A program made the translations under genes and the position numbers. A DNA stretch of 64,000 bases. Origin: Metabacillus niabensis (GTDB lineage: Bacteria; Bacillota; Bacilli; Bacillales; Bacillaceae). A model generated the notes under the pieces. The model did no database searches. It was not told the DNA's origin and saw only the letters and a list, made by a program, of their open reading frames with translations. The stretch covers positions 124,001-188,000 of the forward strand of contig NZ_JAIVLH010000005.1 of assembly GCF_020524345.1 (NCBI RefSeq), read 5' to 3'. This document shows positions 53,582 through 64,000 of the stretch, piece by piece (the first letter of the stretch is position 1; each line of letters begins with the position of its first letter).

Positions 53582-54424
53582 TTATTTAATTGCAACTTTT
53601 CCGCTTGAAACATCTATCTTTACATCATGCTTTCCTGAGCCTGAAATACCATAAATATTATTTTTATCTTTTAGAAGATCTTTTAAAGTAAGATTAGATG
53701 TAATAATACCGCTGCCTGCTTCTCCATGGAGAGTAAAATCTGCATCTGATGGCAAGTCTACCGTGCCAAATCCAGAATTTAATTTGATCTCAATAGAATC
53801 GGTTACCTTATCCATTTGTAAGTCTATCTTACCTGAAGATAAATCAGCCATAACCTTTCCAGTATGATCTGTAATTGTCAGGTTTCCTGAGCTCATATCA
53901 AACTTACTTTCTTCAGTTGTCAAAGAAGAAATAGAAACATTACCTGATGAACCATCAAGTATAAAGTTTTTAGTAGATAATTGACTTAGTTTTACATTTC
54001 CAGAGCTCATATCAACTAATAAATCATCAAGGGTCATTGATTCGCCGTCAAATACGATGCTTCCTGATCCACTATCAATTGAAAGTTCCTGATTAAAATC
54101 ATCTGGGATATATATGGTGATTTCTCTTTTATTAAAGAATGAAAATGCGTTAAACCAACGTTTTGTTTCAGATTCAACAAGAATTGTATCCCCTTTTTTT
54201 TCGACATTTACTTTTCCATTTCCTTTTATTTCAGCATGAACTTCATCTGTATTTTTCGGAATAATTGTTGTACTTGCACCTGAAACATGTAGTTCAATTT
54301 TCTCCGTGTTGCCGGTGACTTCAGCAGAAGATTTATTTTCGCCAAATACAAACCATGTAGTATTTGTCTTAATAATTAATAACAAGCCACCAACAAAAAA
54401 TAAAAGTAAAAACAGTTTTTTCAT
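53582..54424 (-). CDS. DUF4097-family beta-helix protein, membrane-anchored
   Basis: The 280-residue protein has an N-terminal hydrophobic anchor or signal (~1-22). The rest is a repeated beta-strand pattern with DMSSGNVKL, DGSSGNVSI, DMSSGNLTI and DLSSGKIDL at regular ~20-residue spacing, the DUF4097 (YvlB-type) beta-helix. Function of the family is not known; in B. subtilis relatives link to the cell-envelope stress response. No signal of LiaFSR genes is seen here. In-frame ATGs lie at 54445, 54427 and 54424; AAGGG sits six bases before the last. It converges with the helicase gene. Confidence 0.85.
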   Translation of the reverse strand: MKKLFLLLFFVGGLLLIIKTNTTWFVFGENKSSAEVTGNTEKIELHVSGASTTIIPKNTDEVHAEIKGNGKVNVEKKGDTILVESETKRWFNAFSFFNKREITIYIPDDFNQELSIDSGSGSIVFDGESMTLDDLLVDMSSGNVKLSQLSTKNFILDGSSGNVSISSLTTEESKFDMSSGNLTITDHTGKVMADLSSGKIDLQMDKVTDSIEIKLNSGFGTVDLPSDADFTLHGEAGSGIITSNLTLKDLLKDKNNIYGISGSGKHDVKIDVSSGKVAIK

Positions 54425-54561
54425 CATAAACCCTTCTTTCTTCATCGCATATAGCGTTCAATTAACTTACTTTTATCTTATAGAATAAGAAGGGTCGCGA
54501 CAATGAACTCGAGCTTTATTTTATCTAAGGCTTAAGACTTACAAGAGAAGACAGAAGATAA

Positions 54562-54583
54562 GGACAGTTTAGAAAAACTGTCC
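54562..54583. repeat. Inverted repeat GGACAGTTT/AAACTGTCC
   Basis: A perfect 9-bp stem with a 4-base loop stands downstream of the DUF2512 gene. It shares the GGACAGT/ACTGTCC core and nearby ATATTGTGCTA with the nested repeat at 20619-20706. Confidence 0.55.
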
Positions 54584-54599
54584 CTATGCGTATATTGTG

Positions 54600-55052
54600 C
54601 TACTTTTTTATTTTATTAACATCTTTTATATATTCCTCTTCAGAGATTTCTGTTCCATAAGCTAAATTTGTATTCAAAATAGAATTCCTTTTGCTTATAT
54701 AGGTTGTATGTTCATCTCGATTTTGTACCATAAGATGAATAACTATTTCTGCTCCGGTGATGATAATAGCAGAAATTATACTTCCCCATGCAATTTGAAG
54801 ATAGTTTTCAAATAAAACACTTCCAAAAATCCATACACTTAAGTAACTAAGCAAAAAATCCGCAACCGCAGCAGCCCTTCTTCCTAGTTGTGGTAAAATG
54901 ACCAATTCACCTACAACATATGAGGCAAAAGTAACAAATAGGCTAAACGATAAAATATCGACAAAATTTGCGCTGAAAAATAGGTCCAGTCCTATACCAA
55001 AAGCAATTAAACAGATGATGAATTTTATGAAAAGTAAAATGGGTTGATTCAT
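54600..55052 (-). CDS. DUF2512 (YndM-like) membrane protein
   Basis: The 150-residue protein has four hydrophobic helices (~5-26, ~28-52, ~62-82, ~88-110) and an Arg/Lys-rich tail. The conserved GELVILPQLGRRAAAVADFLLS segment between helices 2 and 3 is the DUF2512 hallmark. B. subtilis YndM is a sporulation-period membrane protein of this family; function unknown. AAGGAGGG precedes the ATG. It is a single-gene unit. Confidence 0.82.
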   Translation of the reverse strand: MNQPILLFIKFIICLIAFGIGLDLFFSANFVDILSFSLFVTFASYVVGELVILPQLGRRAAAVADFLLSYLSVWIFGSVLFENYLQIAWGSIISAIIITGAEIVIHLMVQNRDEHTTYISKRNSILNTNLAYGTEISEEEYIKDVNKIKK

Positions 55053-56456
<1,404 letters not shown>

Positions 56457-56822
56457 AAAATGCAGATGAATAGATATTGCTTAGATTGCTAGTTTCATAT
56501 ATTCTCGTGTTGCTAAAAAAGAAAACGTTTGTTCAAAAAATGTTAAATTTCTAATAAAATGAATCATGCATTTGGTAAATCTGAACTCTAATTCCAGATA
56601 TACTGCAAGAATATTCATTATAATTTGCTTATGGTTATATGAAAGCGTTTGCTTAATTGTCTTTGCGTGGATGTAAGGATGGTACACGTTGGAGAGGTAA
56701 AATTTACTTGTTGATTTTAAGGAGGTGATGTTCTACATAGACATGTTTACCAATTGATTAACAAGGCTTTCAATCAGCATAACAAAAGGATTTCATTCAC
56801 TAAGAAAATGGGGGTAAATGTA
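56457..56822 (+). promoter_or_regulatory. Control region and leader of melE (366 bases)
   Basis: A candidate -10 TATAAT lies at 56619 with a weak -35; a cre-like site TGAAAGCGTTTGCT lies at 56640-56653 close to the expected start point. A perfect AAGGAGGTG at about 56720 is followed by ATG opening only nine codons (MFYIDMFTN), a possible leader peptide. No other gene is seen. Confidence 0.5.
56640..56653 (+). promoter_or_regulatory. cre-like site before melE
   Basis: TGAAAGCGTTTGCT matches 12 of 14 cre positions and lies about 16 bases after the candidate -10 box, so binding would block early transcription. Confidence 0.62.
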
Positions 56823-58151
56823 ATGAAAAAGAAGCTAGCATTTTTATTGTTTGCCGTTTTACTTATCATGATTCCTGCCTTACAAGCATGTAGTAATTCA
56901 AGTTCAGGTTCATCAAATTCTGGTGATTCAGGAAGTTCGGGATCCGGTGAAAAGATTAATTTAACATTTTCTGCATGGGGGAATCCGGCTGAAATAAAAG
57001 TATACCAACGAGCAGTGGATGGATTTAATAAAGAGAATCCGGATATACAGGTGAAACTTGTTCCGATTCCTAGTGATGGTTATATCCAAAAGCTTCAAAC
57101 ACAACTTCAAGGCAGCCAGGCACCTGACGTATTCTATGTAGGTGATGGAGATATTTCTAAACTGGTGGAAACAGGAAAGCTCGCTCCTTTAAGTGAATTC
57201 ATGAATAGCTCTGAAAGCTATGCGAAACCTGATGAGTTTGCAGAAGGACTATGGGGTGCTGCAAAAAAAGATGATGAGATCTATGGTATAACAGTGGATT
57301 GTAACCCTATGTTACTTTACTACAATAAAAAATTATTCGCTGAATTGGGGATTAAATCTCCACAGGAATATTTTGATGCTGGTGAATGGAACTTTGCTGC
57401 GATGGAAGAAGTAACAGATCAATTACGTGATGGCGGTAAATATGGTTTTATTGTAGACAACTCATGGAATACTCTTTTCAGCTGGATTTGGGCAAATGGA
57501 GGAGATGTTTATAATAAAGAGACTGGGGATTTCATTTTAGACCAAAATGATAAAGGAATTGAGGCAATGAAATTCCTTGAGAAGATGGTGAAGGATGAGA
57601 ACTTTACTTATTCCGGTTCTTTGCCTAAGGGTCAGGGAGCTGAGGCAATGTTTATGTCAGGTCAAGTAGGTATGGTAAGTGCCGGAAGATGGTTTACACC
57701 ATTATTTCATGAAAATAAATCATTAGAGTGGGATTACATTTCTTGGCCTTCAAATACTGAAAATAAAACAGAGCCAGTTGCTATCCCTACAGCATATATG
57801 GCTGTAAACAATGATTCAAAGAATAAAGATGCGGCTCAAAAATTTGCATCCTACTACACGTCTACATTAGGACAAGAAGCTCGTTTAGCTGGAATTGGAA
57901 ATGCCATTCCGTCAATTGGAGGCATTGATGAAATTGTAACAGATTCCAAGGTTCCTGAACATGTTGATTATATTATTCAAGCGCGTGAACAAGGTTTTGC
58001 AAACGCAATCCAATCAACTATCCCAGGATTGGATAAAGAGGCTAATGACATCATGGACTTATTGTATCTTGGAAAAGATGATGCTGAGACAGCAATTGGA
58101 AAATACGCAGAAAAAGCAAAAGCTATGATCGCTGAGCACAAAGGTGAGTAA
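56823..58151 (+). CDS. melE: Alpha-galactoside ABC importer, binding lipoprotein
   Basis: The 442-residue protein is a family 1 extracellular solute-binding protein with a lipoprotein signal ending in ALQAC, Cys23, followed by a Ser/Gly-rich linker. INLTFSAWGNPAEIKVYQRA and APDVFYVGDGDISKL are typical of the sugar-binding group. The position before two permeases and an alpha-galactosidase gives a probable specificity for melibiose, raffinose or galacto-oligosaccharides. The frame opens at a TTG (56754), but only the ATG at 56823, after GGGGG, yields a proper signal peptide. No ATPase is encoded nearby, so a shared MsmX-type ATPase is expected. Confidence 0.87.
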   Translation: MKKKLAFLLFAVLLIMIPALQACSNSSSGSSNSGDSGSSGSGEKINLTFSAWGNPAEIKVYQRAVDGFNKENPDIQVKLVPIPSDGYIQKLQTQLQGSQAPDVFYVGDGDISKLVETGKLAPLSEFMNSSESYAKPDEFAEGLWGAAKKDDEIYGITVDCNPMLLYYNKKLFAELGIKSPQEYFDAGEWNFAAMEEVTDQLRDGGKYGFIVDNSWNTLFSWIWANGGDVYNKETGDFILDQNDKGIEAMKFLEKMVKDENFTYSGSLPKGQGAEAMFMSGQVGMVSAGRWFTPLFHENKSLEWDYISWPSNTENKTEPVAIPTAYMAVNNDSKNKDAAQKFASYYTSTLGQEARLAGIGNAIPSIGGIDEIVTDSKVPEHVDYIIQAREQGFANAIQSTIPGLDKEANDIMDLLYLGKDDAETAIGKYAEKAKAMIAEHKGE

Positions 58152-58232
58152 CTAATTCAGAAAAGGGCGGAGATAGGTGTTATGTGCATTTCCTATCTTC
58201 CCCTTCCATTTTAGCAGAAGAAGGTGAAAACA

Positions 58233-59108
58233 TTGAATAGTCGTCAGCAAAATCTGTGGGGATTTATTTTCCTAACTCCTCAATTAATTGGTTTACTTGC
58301 ATTCTCATTAATACCAGTTCTTTTTACATTATCCTTAAGCTTCATGAAATGGGATGGATTCGGAGCAAAAGAGTTTATTGGTCTAGCAAACTATAAGGAT
58401 CAATTTACAAATCCTGATTTCTGGAAAGCACTTATGAATACAGCTTATTACACAGTGTTGGTTATACCTGTTCAAATCGCTATTTCCCTTGTGGTAGCTA
58501 TAGCACTTAATAAGATTAAAGGGAAAAACTTTTATCGTTTATTTTTCTTTATGCCTGTGGTCACTAGTTCTGTATCAATCGGTGTCATTTGGATGTGGAT
58601 CTTAAACGGTGACTTCGGAATCTTAAACCAAGTTCTTGCGAATGTTGGTATTGATGGTCCGATGTGGTTAACAGATACAAAATGGGTTATGCCATCTATT
58701 GCGATGCTAAGTATTTGGTGGGGCTTAGGGTACAATATGGTTATCTTTTTAGCAGGTCTGCAGGGAATTTCACGCTCATATTATGAAGCAGCTGATATTG
58801 ACGGTGCGTCAAACTGGCAGAAGTTCCGTCATATTACATTGCCTTTATTATCTCCAACCACTTTCTTTATTACAATCATGGCCATCATTTCATCCTTTCA
58901 GGTTTTTGACCAAGCATATGTCATGACGAGTGGAGGACCGGCAAAATCAAGCTATACATTTGTGTATCACATTTACGAAGCGGCGTTTGTTGATTTTGAT
59001 ATGGGAGTAAGCTCCGCTGCTGCAATGATTTTATTCGTCATTATCTTAATGTTTACACTATTCCAGTTCAAGATGTCAAAGAGGTGGGTTCATTATGAAG
59101 ATCAATGA
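58233..59108 (+). CDS. melD: Alpha-galactoside ABC importer, permease 1
   Basis: The 291-residue protein has six helices and the EAA loop EAADIDGASNWQKFRHITLP that contacts the ATPase. It is a MalF-type permease, close in layout to AraP of the arabinan operon in this same window. The frame opens with GTG at 58224, which lies within the AGAAGGTG site; the TTG at 58233 is favoured. The end overlaps the next permease by 14 bases. Confidence 0.87.
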   Translation: MNSRQQNLWGFIFLTPQLIGLLAFSLIPVLFTLSLSFMKWDGFGAKEFIGLANYKDQFTNPDFWKALMNTAYYTVLVIPVQIAISLVVAIALNKIKGKNFYRLFFFMPVVTSSVSIGVIWMWILNGDFGILNQVLANVGIDGPMWLTDTKWVMPSIAMLSIWWGLGYNMVIFLAGLQGISRSYYEAADIDGASNWQKFRHITLPLLSPTTFFITIMAIISSFQVFDQAYVMTSGGPAKSSYTFVYHIYEAAFVDFDMGVSSAAAMILFVIILMFTLFQFKMSKRWVHYEDQ

Positions 59109-59982
59109 TGTTCAAACGAAAACGGTACCTAATCAGAATGTATCATTAAGTATTGGGAAACGAATAAAGCCAACAAAAGTTTTACTCCATGTTGTATTAA
59201 TTATTGGCTCATTTTTGATGGTTGCTCCATTTTTATGGACAGTTAGTAGTTCCTTGAAGGATATGTCACAGATTTTTCTTATACCTCCAAAATGGTTGCC
59301 GGATCCAGTAACATTTCAAAACTATCCTAACTCTCTTACAGCAATGCCTTTTGATGTCGCGTACTTTAATAGTTTTTATATTACTCTCATTGTGGTTGTA
59401 TTAAACTTATTAACGTGTTCAATGGCCGCCTATGCTTTTGCGAAAATTCGATTCCGCGGCTCAAACCTTTTATTCATCTTGTTTTTAGCAACCATGATGA
59501 TTCCGAAGCAAGTAACAATGGTCCCTCTTTACATCATCATGGATAACCTGGGATGGATCGATACTCACTTGTCACTAATTGTACCGTCAGGCTTGTTTAA
59601 TGCATTCGGTGTGTTTTTATTAAGGCAATTTATTAAAGGGATTCCAAATGAATTAGAAGAAGCAGCAGTCATTGATGGGGCGAACCCCCTTAGAATTTAC
59701 TGGAGTGTAATTCTGCCGTTAATTCGACCGGCTTTAGCGGCATTTGGTATCTTTGCGTTCATGGGAATTTGGAATGGTTTCTTAGAGCCTCTCATTTATT
59801 TAACATCACCTGAGAAATTTACTGTACCTTTGCTACTAAATACATTTAAGGGTCTTTACTTCACAGATTGGTCACTGATGATGGCAGGAACAACCATTTC
59901 CGTCATACCAGTAATCCTTGTATACATCTTTGCTCAAAGGCAAATCATTGAAGGTATTGCATTAACAGGTTCAAAGAGCTAG
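59095..59982 (+). CDS. melC: Alpha-galactoside ABC importer, permease 2
   Basis: The 295-residue protein is a MalG-type permease with six helices, FLWTVSSSLKDMSQIFLIPP after helix 1 and EAA loop EEAAVIDGANPLRIYWSVIL. It completes the membrane channel. GAGGTGGG precedes the ATG inside the end of melD, so translation is coupled. Confidence 0.88.
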   Translation: MKINDVQTKTVPNQNVSLSIGKRIKPTKVLLHVVLIIGSFLMVAPFLWTVSSSLKDMSQIFLIPPKWLPDPVTFQNYPNSLTAMPFDVAYFNSFYITLIVVVLNLLTCSMAAYAFAKIRFRGSNLLFILFLATMMIPKQVTMVPLYIIMDNLGWIDTHLSLIVPSGLFNAFGVFLLRQFIKGIPNELEEAAVIDGANPLRIYWSVILPLIRPALAAFGIFAFMGIWNGFLEPLIYLTSPEKFTVPLLLNTFKGLYFTDWSLMMAGTTISVIPVILVYIFAQRQIIEGIALTGSKS

Positions 59983-60030
59983 CTAGTTGTATTGAATGGA
60001 ATATTCATATTGAAGAAGGGATGAGGAAGA

Positions 60031-61353
60031 ATGTCGAAAATAACTTTTATAGGTGCAGGAAGTACAGTATTTGCTAAAAATGTATTAGGAGATTGTATGT
60101 TTGTTCCTGCTTTAGCCGGATTTGAATTTGCATTGTTTGATATTGATGAACAGCGTTTAAGAGATTCGGAGAATATGCTTAATAACTTAAAACAAAATTA
60201 CAAGAGTAATGTTACGATCAAATCATATACTGATCGAAAGGAAGCGTTAAGAGGGGCAAAGTATGTGATTAATGCAATTCAGGTAGGCGGGTATAAGCCG
60301 AGTACGGTCATTGATTTTGAGATACCTAAGAAATATGGGTTACGCCAAACAATTGCAGATACGGTAGGAATTGGAGGTGTTTTTAGATCATTACGGACGA
60401 TACCTGTTATGTTGGATTTTGCAAAAGATATGGAAGAAGTTTGCCCTGATGCCTTATTTCTAAATTATACAAATCCTATGTCAGCGTTAACAGGCGCAAT
60501 GCTCCGCTTTACAAACATTAAAACAGTAGGTTTGTGTCACAGCGTACAAGTATGTACCGAGCATCTTTTCAAAGATTTAGGAATGGATCATGAAGGAATT
60601 GAAGAAAAAATAGCAGGTATAAATCACATGGCATGGCTTCTTGAAGTGAAGCGTGATGGCAAGGATCTCTATCCGGAAATTAAGCGCCGCGCAAAAGAAA
60701 GACAGAAAACAAAACATCATGATATGGTCCGTTATGAGTTGATGGATAAATTCGGATACTATGTGACGGAATCTTCTGAGCATAACGCGGAATATCACCC
60801 TTACTTTATTAAGCGTAACTATCCGGAGTTGATTGACCGTTTCAATATTCCATTAGATGAATATCCTCGTCGTTGTGTTGAACAAATCGAAAGATGGGAA
60901 ACGATGCGAGAAGATATGGTAAACAATAGTCAGCTTACTCATACACGTTCACATGAATATGGCTCTCGTATAATAGAAGCAATGGAAACGAACATTCCCT
61001 TTAAGTTTGGTGGCAATGTCTTAAATACAGGGCGTCTTATCAGCAATTTGCCTGAAAATGCATGTGTTGAAGTTCCTTGTGTGGTTGATCGAAGTGGTAT
61101 TATGCCAACCTATGTTGGAGATCTGCCAGAGCAATTAGCAGCACTTAACAGAACAAATATTAATACACAGCTTCTAACAATTGAAGCAGCGATGACAGGA
61201 AAACGAGAAGCGGTTTACCAGGCTGCCCTCCTTGATCCGCATACTGCTGCAGAACTTTCAATGGATGACATTATTGCAATGTGTGATGATTTAATTGAAG
61301 CTCATGGTGATTGGTTGCCGCAGTTTGCGAATCAAAAGGCAATAGTAAAATAA
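60031..61353 (+). CDS. melA: GH4 alpha-galactosidase
   Basis: The 440-residue cytoplasmic enzyme is a GH4 glycosidase, which uses NAD and Mn2+ in a redox-elimination mechanism. The N-terminal Rossmann motif is ITFIGAGSTVFAKNVLGDC, with NYTNPMSALTGAM and the Mn-binding Cys/His in VGLCHSVQ and INHMAWLL. It should hydrolyse alpha-galactosides imported by MelEDC. It follows melC by 48 bases and is the last gene of the operon. Confidence 0.92.
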   Translation: MSKITFIGAGSTVFAKNVLGDCMFVPALAGFEFALFDIDEQRLRDSENMLNNLKQNYKSNVTIKSYTDRKEALRGAKYVINAIQVGGYKPSTVIDFEIPKKYGLRQTIADTVGIGGVFRSLRTIPVMLDFAKDMEEVCPDALFLNYTNPMSALTGAMLRFTNIKTVGLCHSVQVCTEHLFKDLGMDHEGIEEKIAGINHMAWLLEVKRDGKDLYPEIKRRAKERQKTKHHDMVRYELMDKFGYYVTESSEHNAEYHPYFIKRNYPELIDRFNIPLDEYPRRCVEQIERWETMREDMVNNSQLTHTRSHEYGSRIIEAMETNIPFKFGGNVLNTGRLISNLPENACVEVPCVVDRSGIMPTYVGDLPEQLAALNRTNINTQLLTIEAAMTGKREAVYQAALLDPHTAAELSMDDIIAMCDDLIEAHGDWLPQFANQKAIVK

Positions 61354-61355
61354 AG

Positions 61356-61399
61356 AAAAAGCGACTAATTCTATTAAGAATAGAAGTTGGTCGCTTTTT
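61356..61399 (+). terminator. Terminator of the mel operon
   Basis: AAAAAGCGACTAATTCTATT pairs with AATAGAAGTTGGTCGCTTTT (one G-U, one mismatch), followed by TAG. Confidence 0.85.
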
Positions 61400-61467
61400 A
61401 GCATTCCAAATTGTTTGAAACTTTCTATTCAGTAATTTCGTATATATAAAGAGAGGAGGGGAAATAG

Positions 61468-61848
61468 ATGGGAGATCCATATTATTCTGGTGATGTCTTA
61501 TTTCAAATTGTTCCAATATTCATTGGTATTATTTTTATTATTGTGTTTGGAAGTATTCTGTTTACAGTGTTTAAGGGAATTGGTCAATGGAAGAAAAATG
61601 AGCAGTCACCACGCTTATCTGTTCCTGCGGAAGTAAAGACTAAGCGTACACATGTAAGGAGAGTAGGTCAAGAAGGTCATTCAAGTACTTCATATTTTGT
61701 AACATTTGAGTTTTCCAGTGGTGACCGTTCAGAATTAAACATGTCAGGCAAGGAATATGGATATCTTGCTGAAGGTGATGTTGGAATTTTGACTTTTCAA
61801 GGTACCCGATTTTTAGGGTTTGAACGAAAACAACAAGTAGAAGAATAA
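61468..61848 (+). CDS. DUF2500 membrane protein
   Basis: The 126-residue protein has one N-terminal helix (~12-36) and a soluble domain (~48-126) with VPAEVKTKRTHVRRVG, YFVTFEFSSGDRSELNMSG and GDVGILTFQGTRFLGFE, the DUF2500 pattern. Function is unknown. GAGAGGAGGGG precedes the ATG. It may be co-transcribed with the VOC gene 23 bases downstream. Confidence 0.85.
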   Translation: MGDPYYSGDVLFQIVPIFIGIIFIIVFGSILFTVFKGIGQWKKNEQSPRLSVPAEVKTKRTHVRRVGQEGHSSTSYFVTFEFSSGDRSELNMSGKEYGYLAEGDVGILTFQGTRFLGFERKQQVEE

Positions 61849-61871
61849 ACATTATTAATGGAGTTGGGTTT

Positions 61872-62276
61872 ATGATCAAAGTAGAAAGTATTCATCATGT
61901 TAGTCTATCTGTAACAGATTTACAAAAAGCTAAACATTTTTACGGGACACTTTTAGGATTTAAGGAATTAAAGAGGCCACCTTTTGATTTTCCTGGGGCA
62001 TGGTATCAAATTGGAGATCAACAGTTGCATTTAATTGTACATAATAGTTCCACAACACTTCGCAATACTGATGAAATTGACTCAAGAGATGGACATTTTG
62101 CTATAAGAGTAAAAGATTATAAGGAAACTTTACATTACTTAAAAGAAGTTGGTGTAGAAATAAAGGAAAAACCTAATAGTACAAGCGGATTTGCACAAAT
62201 ATTTTGCATGGATCCCGATCACAATTTAATTGAATTTAATGTTGATCAAGAAACATTGGAAGATCGTAAACTTTAA
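61872..62276 (+). CDS. VOC (glyoxalase/dioxygenase fold) protein
   Basis: The 134-residue protein is a single VOC domain made of two beta-alpha-beta-beta-beta units: IHHVSLSVTDLQKAKHFYGT at the start and FAIRVKDYKETLHYLKEVGV, then FCMDPDHNLIEFN. Metal-ligand candidates are His in IHHVSL, His in LHLIVH, His in GHFAIR and Glu in LIEFN. Substrate is not predictable; relatives include glyoxalase and ring-cleaving enzymes. It follows the DUF2500 gene closely. Confidence 0.87.
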   Translation: MIKVESIHHVSLSVTDLQKAKHFYGTLLGFKELKRPPFDFPGAWYQIGDQQLHLIVHNSSTTLRNTDEIDSRDGHFAIRVKDYKETLHYLKEVGVEIKEKPNSTSGFAQIFCMDPDHNLIEFNVDQETLEDRKL

Positions 62277-62460
62277 TAAATAAAAGAGCTAGTTATATGT
62301 CCTCTATTTTATTCGTGCCAATCTACTTATTCTATTCAAATAGGTATGAGTCATTTCTATCAAAAATATAAATTTCCAATATTTCCATTTAAATCGTATC
62401 CAGAATTTAGTATATATAAAGTAGGTCAGTTTTACATTTCACTAAATGAGGAGGAAAAAA

Positions 62461-63453
62461 ATGGATCAAACACCACAAGTTAAATTAGTTCCTTTTACAA
62501 TCAATTCAATTGTGGATCAAACAAATGAAACTCCGAAGGGCGTTAGTTTAATTCAGGCTCCTGAGATTTGGGAGGAGAGCAACCAAGGAGAAGGTATTGT
62601 AGTAGCTGTTATTGATACTGGTGTTGATATAGACCATCCTGATCTTAAGAATCAAATTATTGGTGGAAGAAATTTTACAACTGATTTTAATGGCGATCCA
62701 GACATGTTTGAAGACAATAATGGTCATGGTACTCATGTTTCTGGTACAATAGCTGCTTCTTTAAATAATGATGGTGTTGTAGGAGTAGCACCAAAGGCGA
62801 ATATATTAAGTTTAAAAGTGTTATCCGGTGAAGGATCGGGTAATTATGAATGGATTATAAATGCAATTAACTATGCTGTTGATTGGCGGGGACCTCAAAA
62901 TCAACGAGTTCGGGTTATTTCTATGTCACTTGGTGGTCCTGAAGATGTTCCTGAGCTTCATAAAGCGGTAAAAAATGCGGTAGACCACGGTATATCTGTC
63001 GTAGTTGCAGCTGGAAATGAGGGAGACGACAGAGAAGATACATTTGAGTATTCTTATCCCGGAAGTTATAACGAGGTTATTCAGGTAGGTGCAGTGAGTC
63101 ATAATTTAGAGCTTGCACCATTTACAAATACAAATTCAGAAGTAGATTTAGTGGCACCTGGTGTGGATGTCGTGTCAACATATCCGGATAATAAATACGC
63201 ATCTCTATCCGGCACTTCAATGGCTACCCCACATGTAGCAGGAGCAATCGCTTTACTTATAAATTTAAGTGAAAGAGAGTTTAATCGATCACTAATAGAA
63301 TCAGAAATATATGCCCAGCTCGTTAGAAGAACGTTGCCATTAGGCTACAGAAAAAGCTCAGAAGGAAATGGTTTTCTTGTCCTTAACTTAGTAGATAAAA
63401 TTTATGAAATCATTAATGTAGCACGATTGAATATACCTTTACAACAAAAGTAA
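62461..63453 (+). CDS. ispA: Intracellular subtilisin-like serine protease (ISP)
   Basis: The 330-residue protein is an S8 protease without signal peptide. The catalytic triad is Asp52 (VIDTGVD), His89 (NGHGTHVSG) and Ser253 ([14 protein letters not shown]), with the oxyanion Asn in VVAAGNEG. The short N-terminal extension with KLVPFTI corresponds to the inhibitory LIPY-type propeptide of intracellular subtilisins. These proteases degrade cytoplasmic proteins in stationary phase and sporulation. The frame opens at ATG 62446, but GAGGAGG lies inside it, so ATG 62461 is the start. Confidence 0.92.
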   Translation: MDQTPQVKLVPFTINSIVDQTNETPKGVSLIQAPEIWEESNQGEGIVVAVIDTGVDIDHPDLKNQIIGGRNFTTDFNGDPDMFEDNNGHGTHVSGTIAASLNNDGVVGVAPKANILSLKVLSGEGSGNYEWIINAINYAVDWRGPQNQRVRVISMSLGGPEDVPELHKAVKNAVDHGISVVVAAGNEGDDREDTFEYSYPGSYNEVIQVGAVSHNLELAPFTNTNSEVDLVAPGVDVVSTYPDNKYASLSGTSMATPHVAGAIALLINLSEREFNRSLIESEIYAQLVRRTLPLGYRKSSEGNGFLVLNLVDKIYEIINVARLNIPLQQK

Positions 63454-63470
63454 ATGGTTTTACATCAATT

Positions 63471-63517
63471 AGCCCACATAATAGAGCCTTGTGAAACTCT
63501 AAAGTGTGGGCTTTTTA
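63471..63517 (+). terminator. Terminator of the intracellular protease gene
   Basis: AGCCCACA and TGTGGGCT pair around a long loop and are followed by TTTTATT. Confidence 0.75.
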
Positions 63518-63650
63518 TTAGGCTATTTTCACAAAGAATGTTGCTTATGAATTTTGTTTATACTTCTGGAGCGCAATGAAACGAACTAATCATTACCTTT
63601 AACTTTTAATAAAGAACAATTCGTTTGCTCAATGATTAGGAGGGAAAATC

Positions 63651-64000
63651 ATGGACCAGGTAAATCGTAAATTATTGTACCAAGAAGTAGATTTAGATGA
63701 ACTTTTAGTAGAAGTAAAGCATAATAAAATTAGAATGAATAAAGAAGAAGAGTATTACGATAAAGAAGAAGATCAAAAAATAATCAATCAATACTATCGG
63801 GATATCTTATTTCATACCACAGATAATAAAGAATTTTTTTTGCAATTAAGTGAATTAATTACTAAAACCCATGAAATCCATCTTCCATACAATTCAACTA
63901 CTAGAAATTATCTATACTCCTGGGTAGATTTGCAAATGGATGGAACGTTAAAGAGCATCTATTCCGGAAAAAATAAGGACCCGGAGCAGCTTATAAAAGA
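63651..64000 (+). CDS. Probable secreted-type endonuclease, N-terminal part (cut by window end)
   Basis: The frame runs open from ATG 63651 (AGGAGGG upstream) to the end of the window, 116 codons. It has no signal peptide at the start. The segment LITKTHEIHLPYNSTTRNYL then YSWVDLQMDGTLKSIYSG resembles the beginning of the catalytic region of endonuclease I (EndA/BsnI-like) proteins, in which a WVDLQPDG-type motif precedes the metal site. The catalytic residues lie outside the window, so this is a tentative assignment. Confidence 0.5.
   Translation, partial: MDQVNRKLLYQEVDLDELLVEVKHNKIRMNKEEEYYDKEEDQKIINQYYRDILFHTTDNKEFFLQLSELITKTHEIHLPYNSTTRNYLYSWVDLQMDGTLKSIYSGKNKDPEQLIK

Overview
This 64 kb window reads as chromosome from a low-GC, endospore-forming member of the Bacillaceae. 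It carries SpoIIP- and SpoIID-type sporulation hydrolases, an Sda-like sporulation checkpoint peptide, a flotillin, strong AGGAGG ribosome sites, cre-type carbon catabolite sites and a large Bacillus-style tRNA array. Most products belong to recognisable families. I found no CRISPR array, insertion sequence or prophage. Everything is read by eye; no database search was run.

Layout. 1-10.9 kb: end of a flotillin gene, a PucR-type regulator, a HAD phosphatase/DUF1801 pair, a cold-shock protein, divergent SpoIID/LytB-SH3 and SpoIIP genes, an amino-acid permease, a lone GvpU-like gene, a LysE exporter and a YlmA-like ABC ATPase. 11-19.4 kb: a complete lysine degradation cluster (kamR-ablB-kamA-yokU-yodT-yodS-yodR-yodQ) with its own sigma-54 activator, a clear -24/-12 promoter and two upstream dyads before kamA. 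19.5-23.1 kb: small genes, including a membrane protein split by an in-frame TGA and the decayed 3' end of an erythromycin esterase gene. 23.3-26.1 kb: an orphan 5S rRNA gene leading 22 intact tRNA genes plus one tRNA-Met fragment, closed by a strong terminator. 26.2-31.6 kb: a PadR-regulated heterodimeric ABC exporter, an ABM monooxygenase, an Sda-like gene and a small unknown.

31.8-42.2 kb: arabinan utilisation. An ArsR-like regulator faces an AraNPQ-type importer, a GH43 and a GH51 arabinofuranosidase, a DUF6171 protein and a secreted GH43-LamG arabinanase. 42.2-45 kb: a palindromic intergenic repeat, then a nitrilase and two GNAT genes. 45.1-50.2 kb: one 1694-residue secreted protein joining a CE12 esterase to a PL11 rhamnogalacturonan lyase, with accessory modules and a C-terminal FIMAH domain. 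51-55 kb: a Suv3-like helicase with a C-terminal zinc ribbon, a DUF4097 protein and a DUF2512 membrane protein. 55.4-61.4 kb: an alpha-galactoside operon (melR, melE, melD, melC, melA). 61.4-64 kb: DUF2500, VOC, intracellular subtilisin and the start of a probable nuclease gene.

The main theme from 32 to 61 kb is plant cell wall (pectin) use. Secreted arabinanase and rhamnogalacturonan esterase-lyase release fragments, two ABC importers take up oligosaccharides, and cytoplasmic GH43, GH51 and GH4 enzymes finish them. Each importer operon has its own repressor-type regulator plus a cre site. The least ordinary points are the orphan 5S/tRNA operon with its 30-bp tRNA half duplication, the sigma-54 control region of the lysine cluster, the esterase-lyase fusion, and the two decaying genes.
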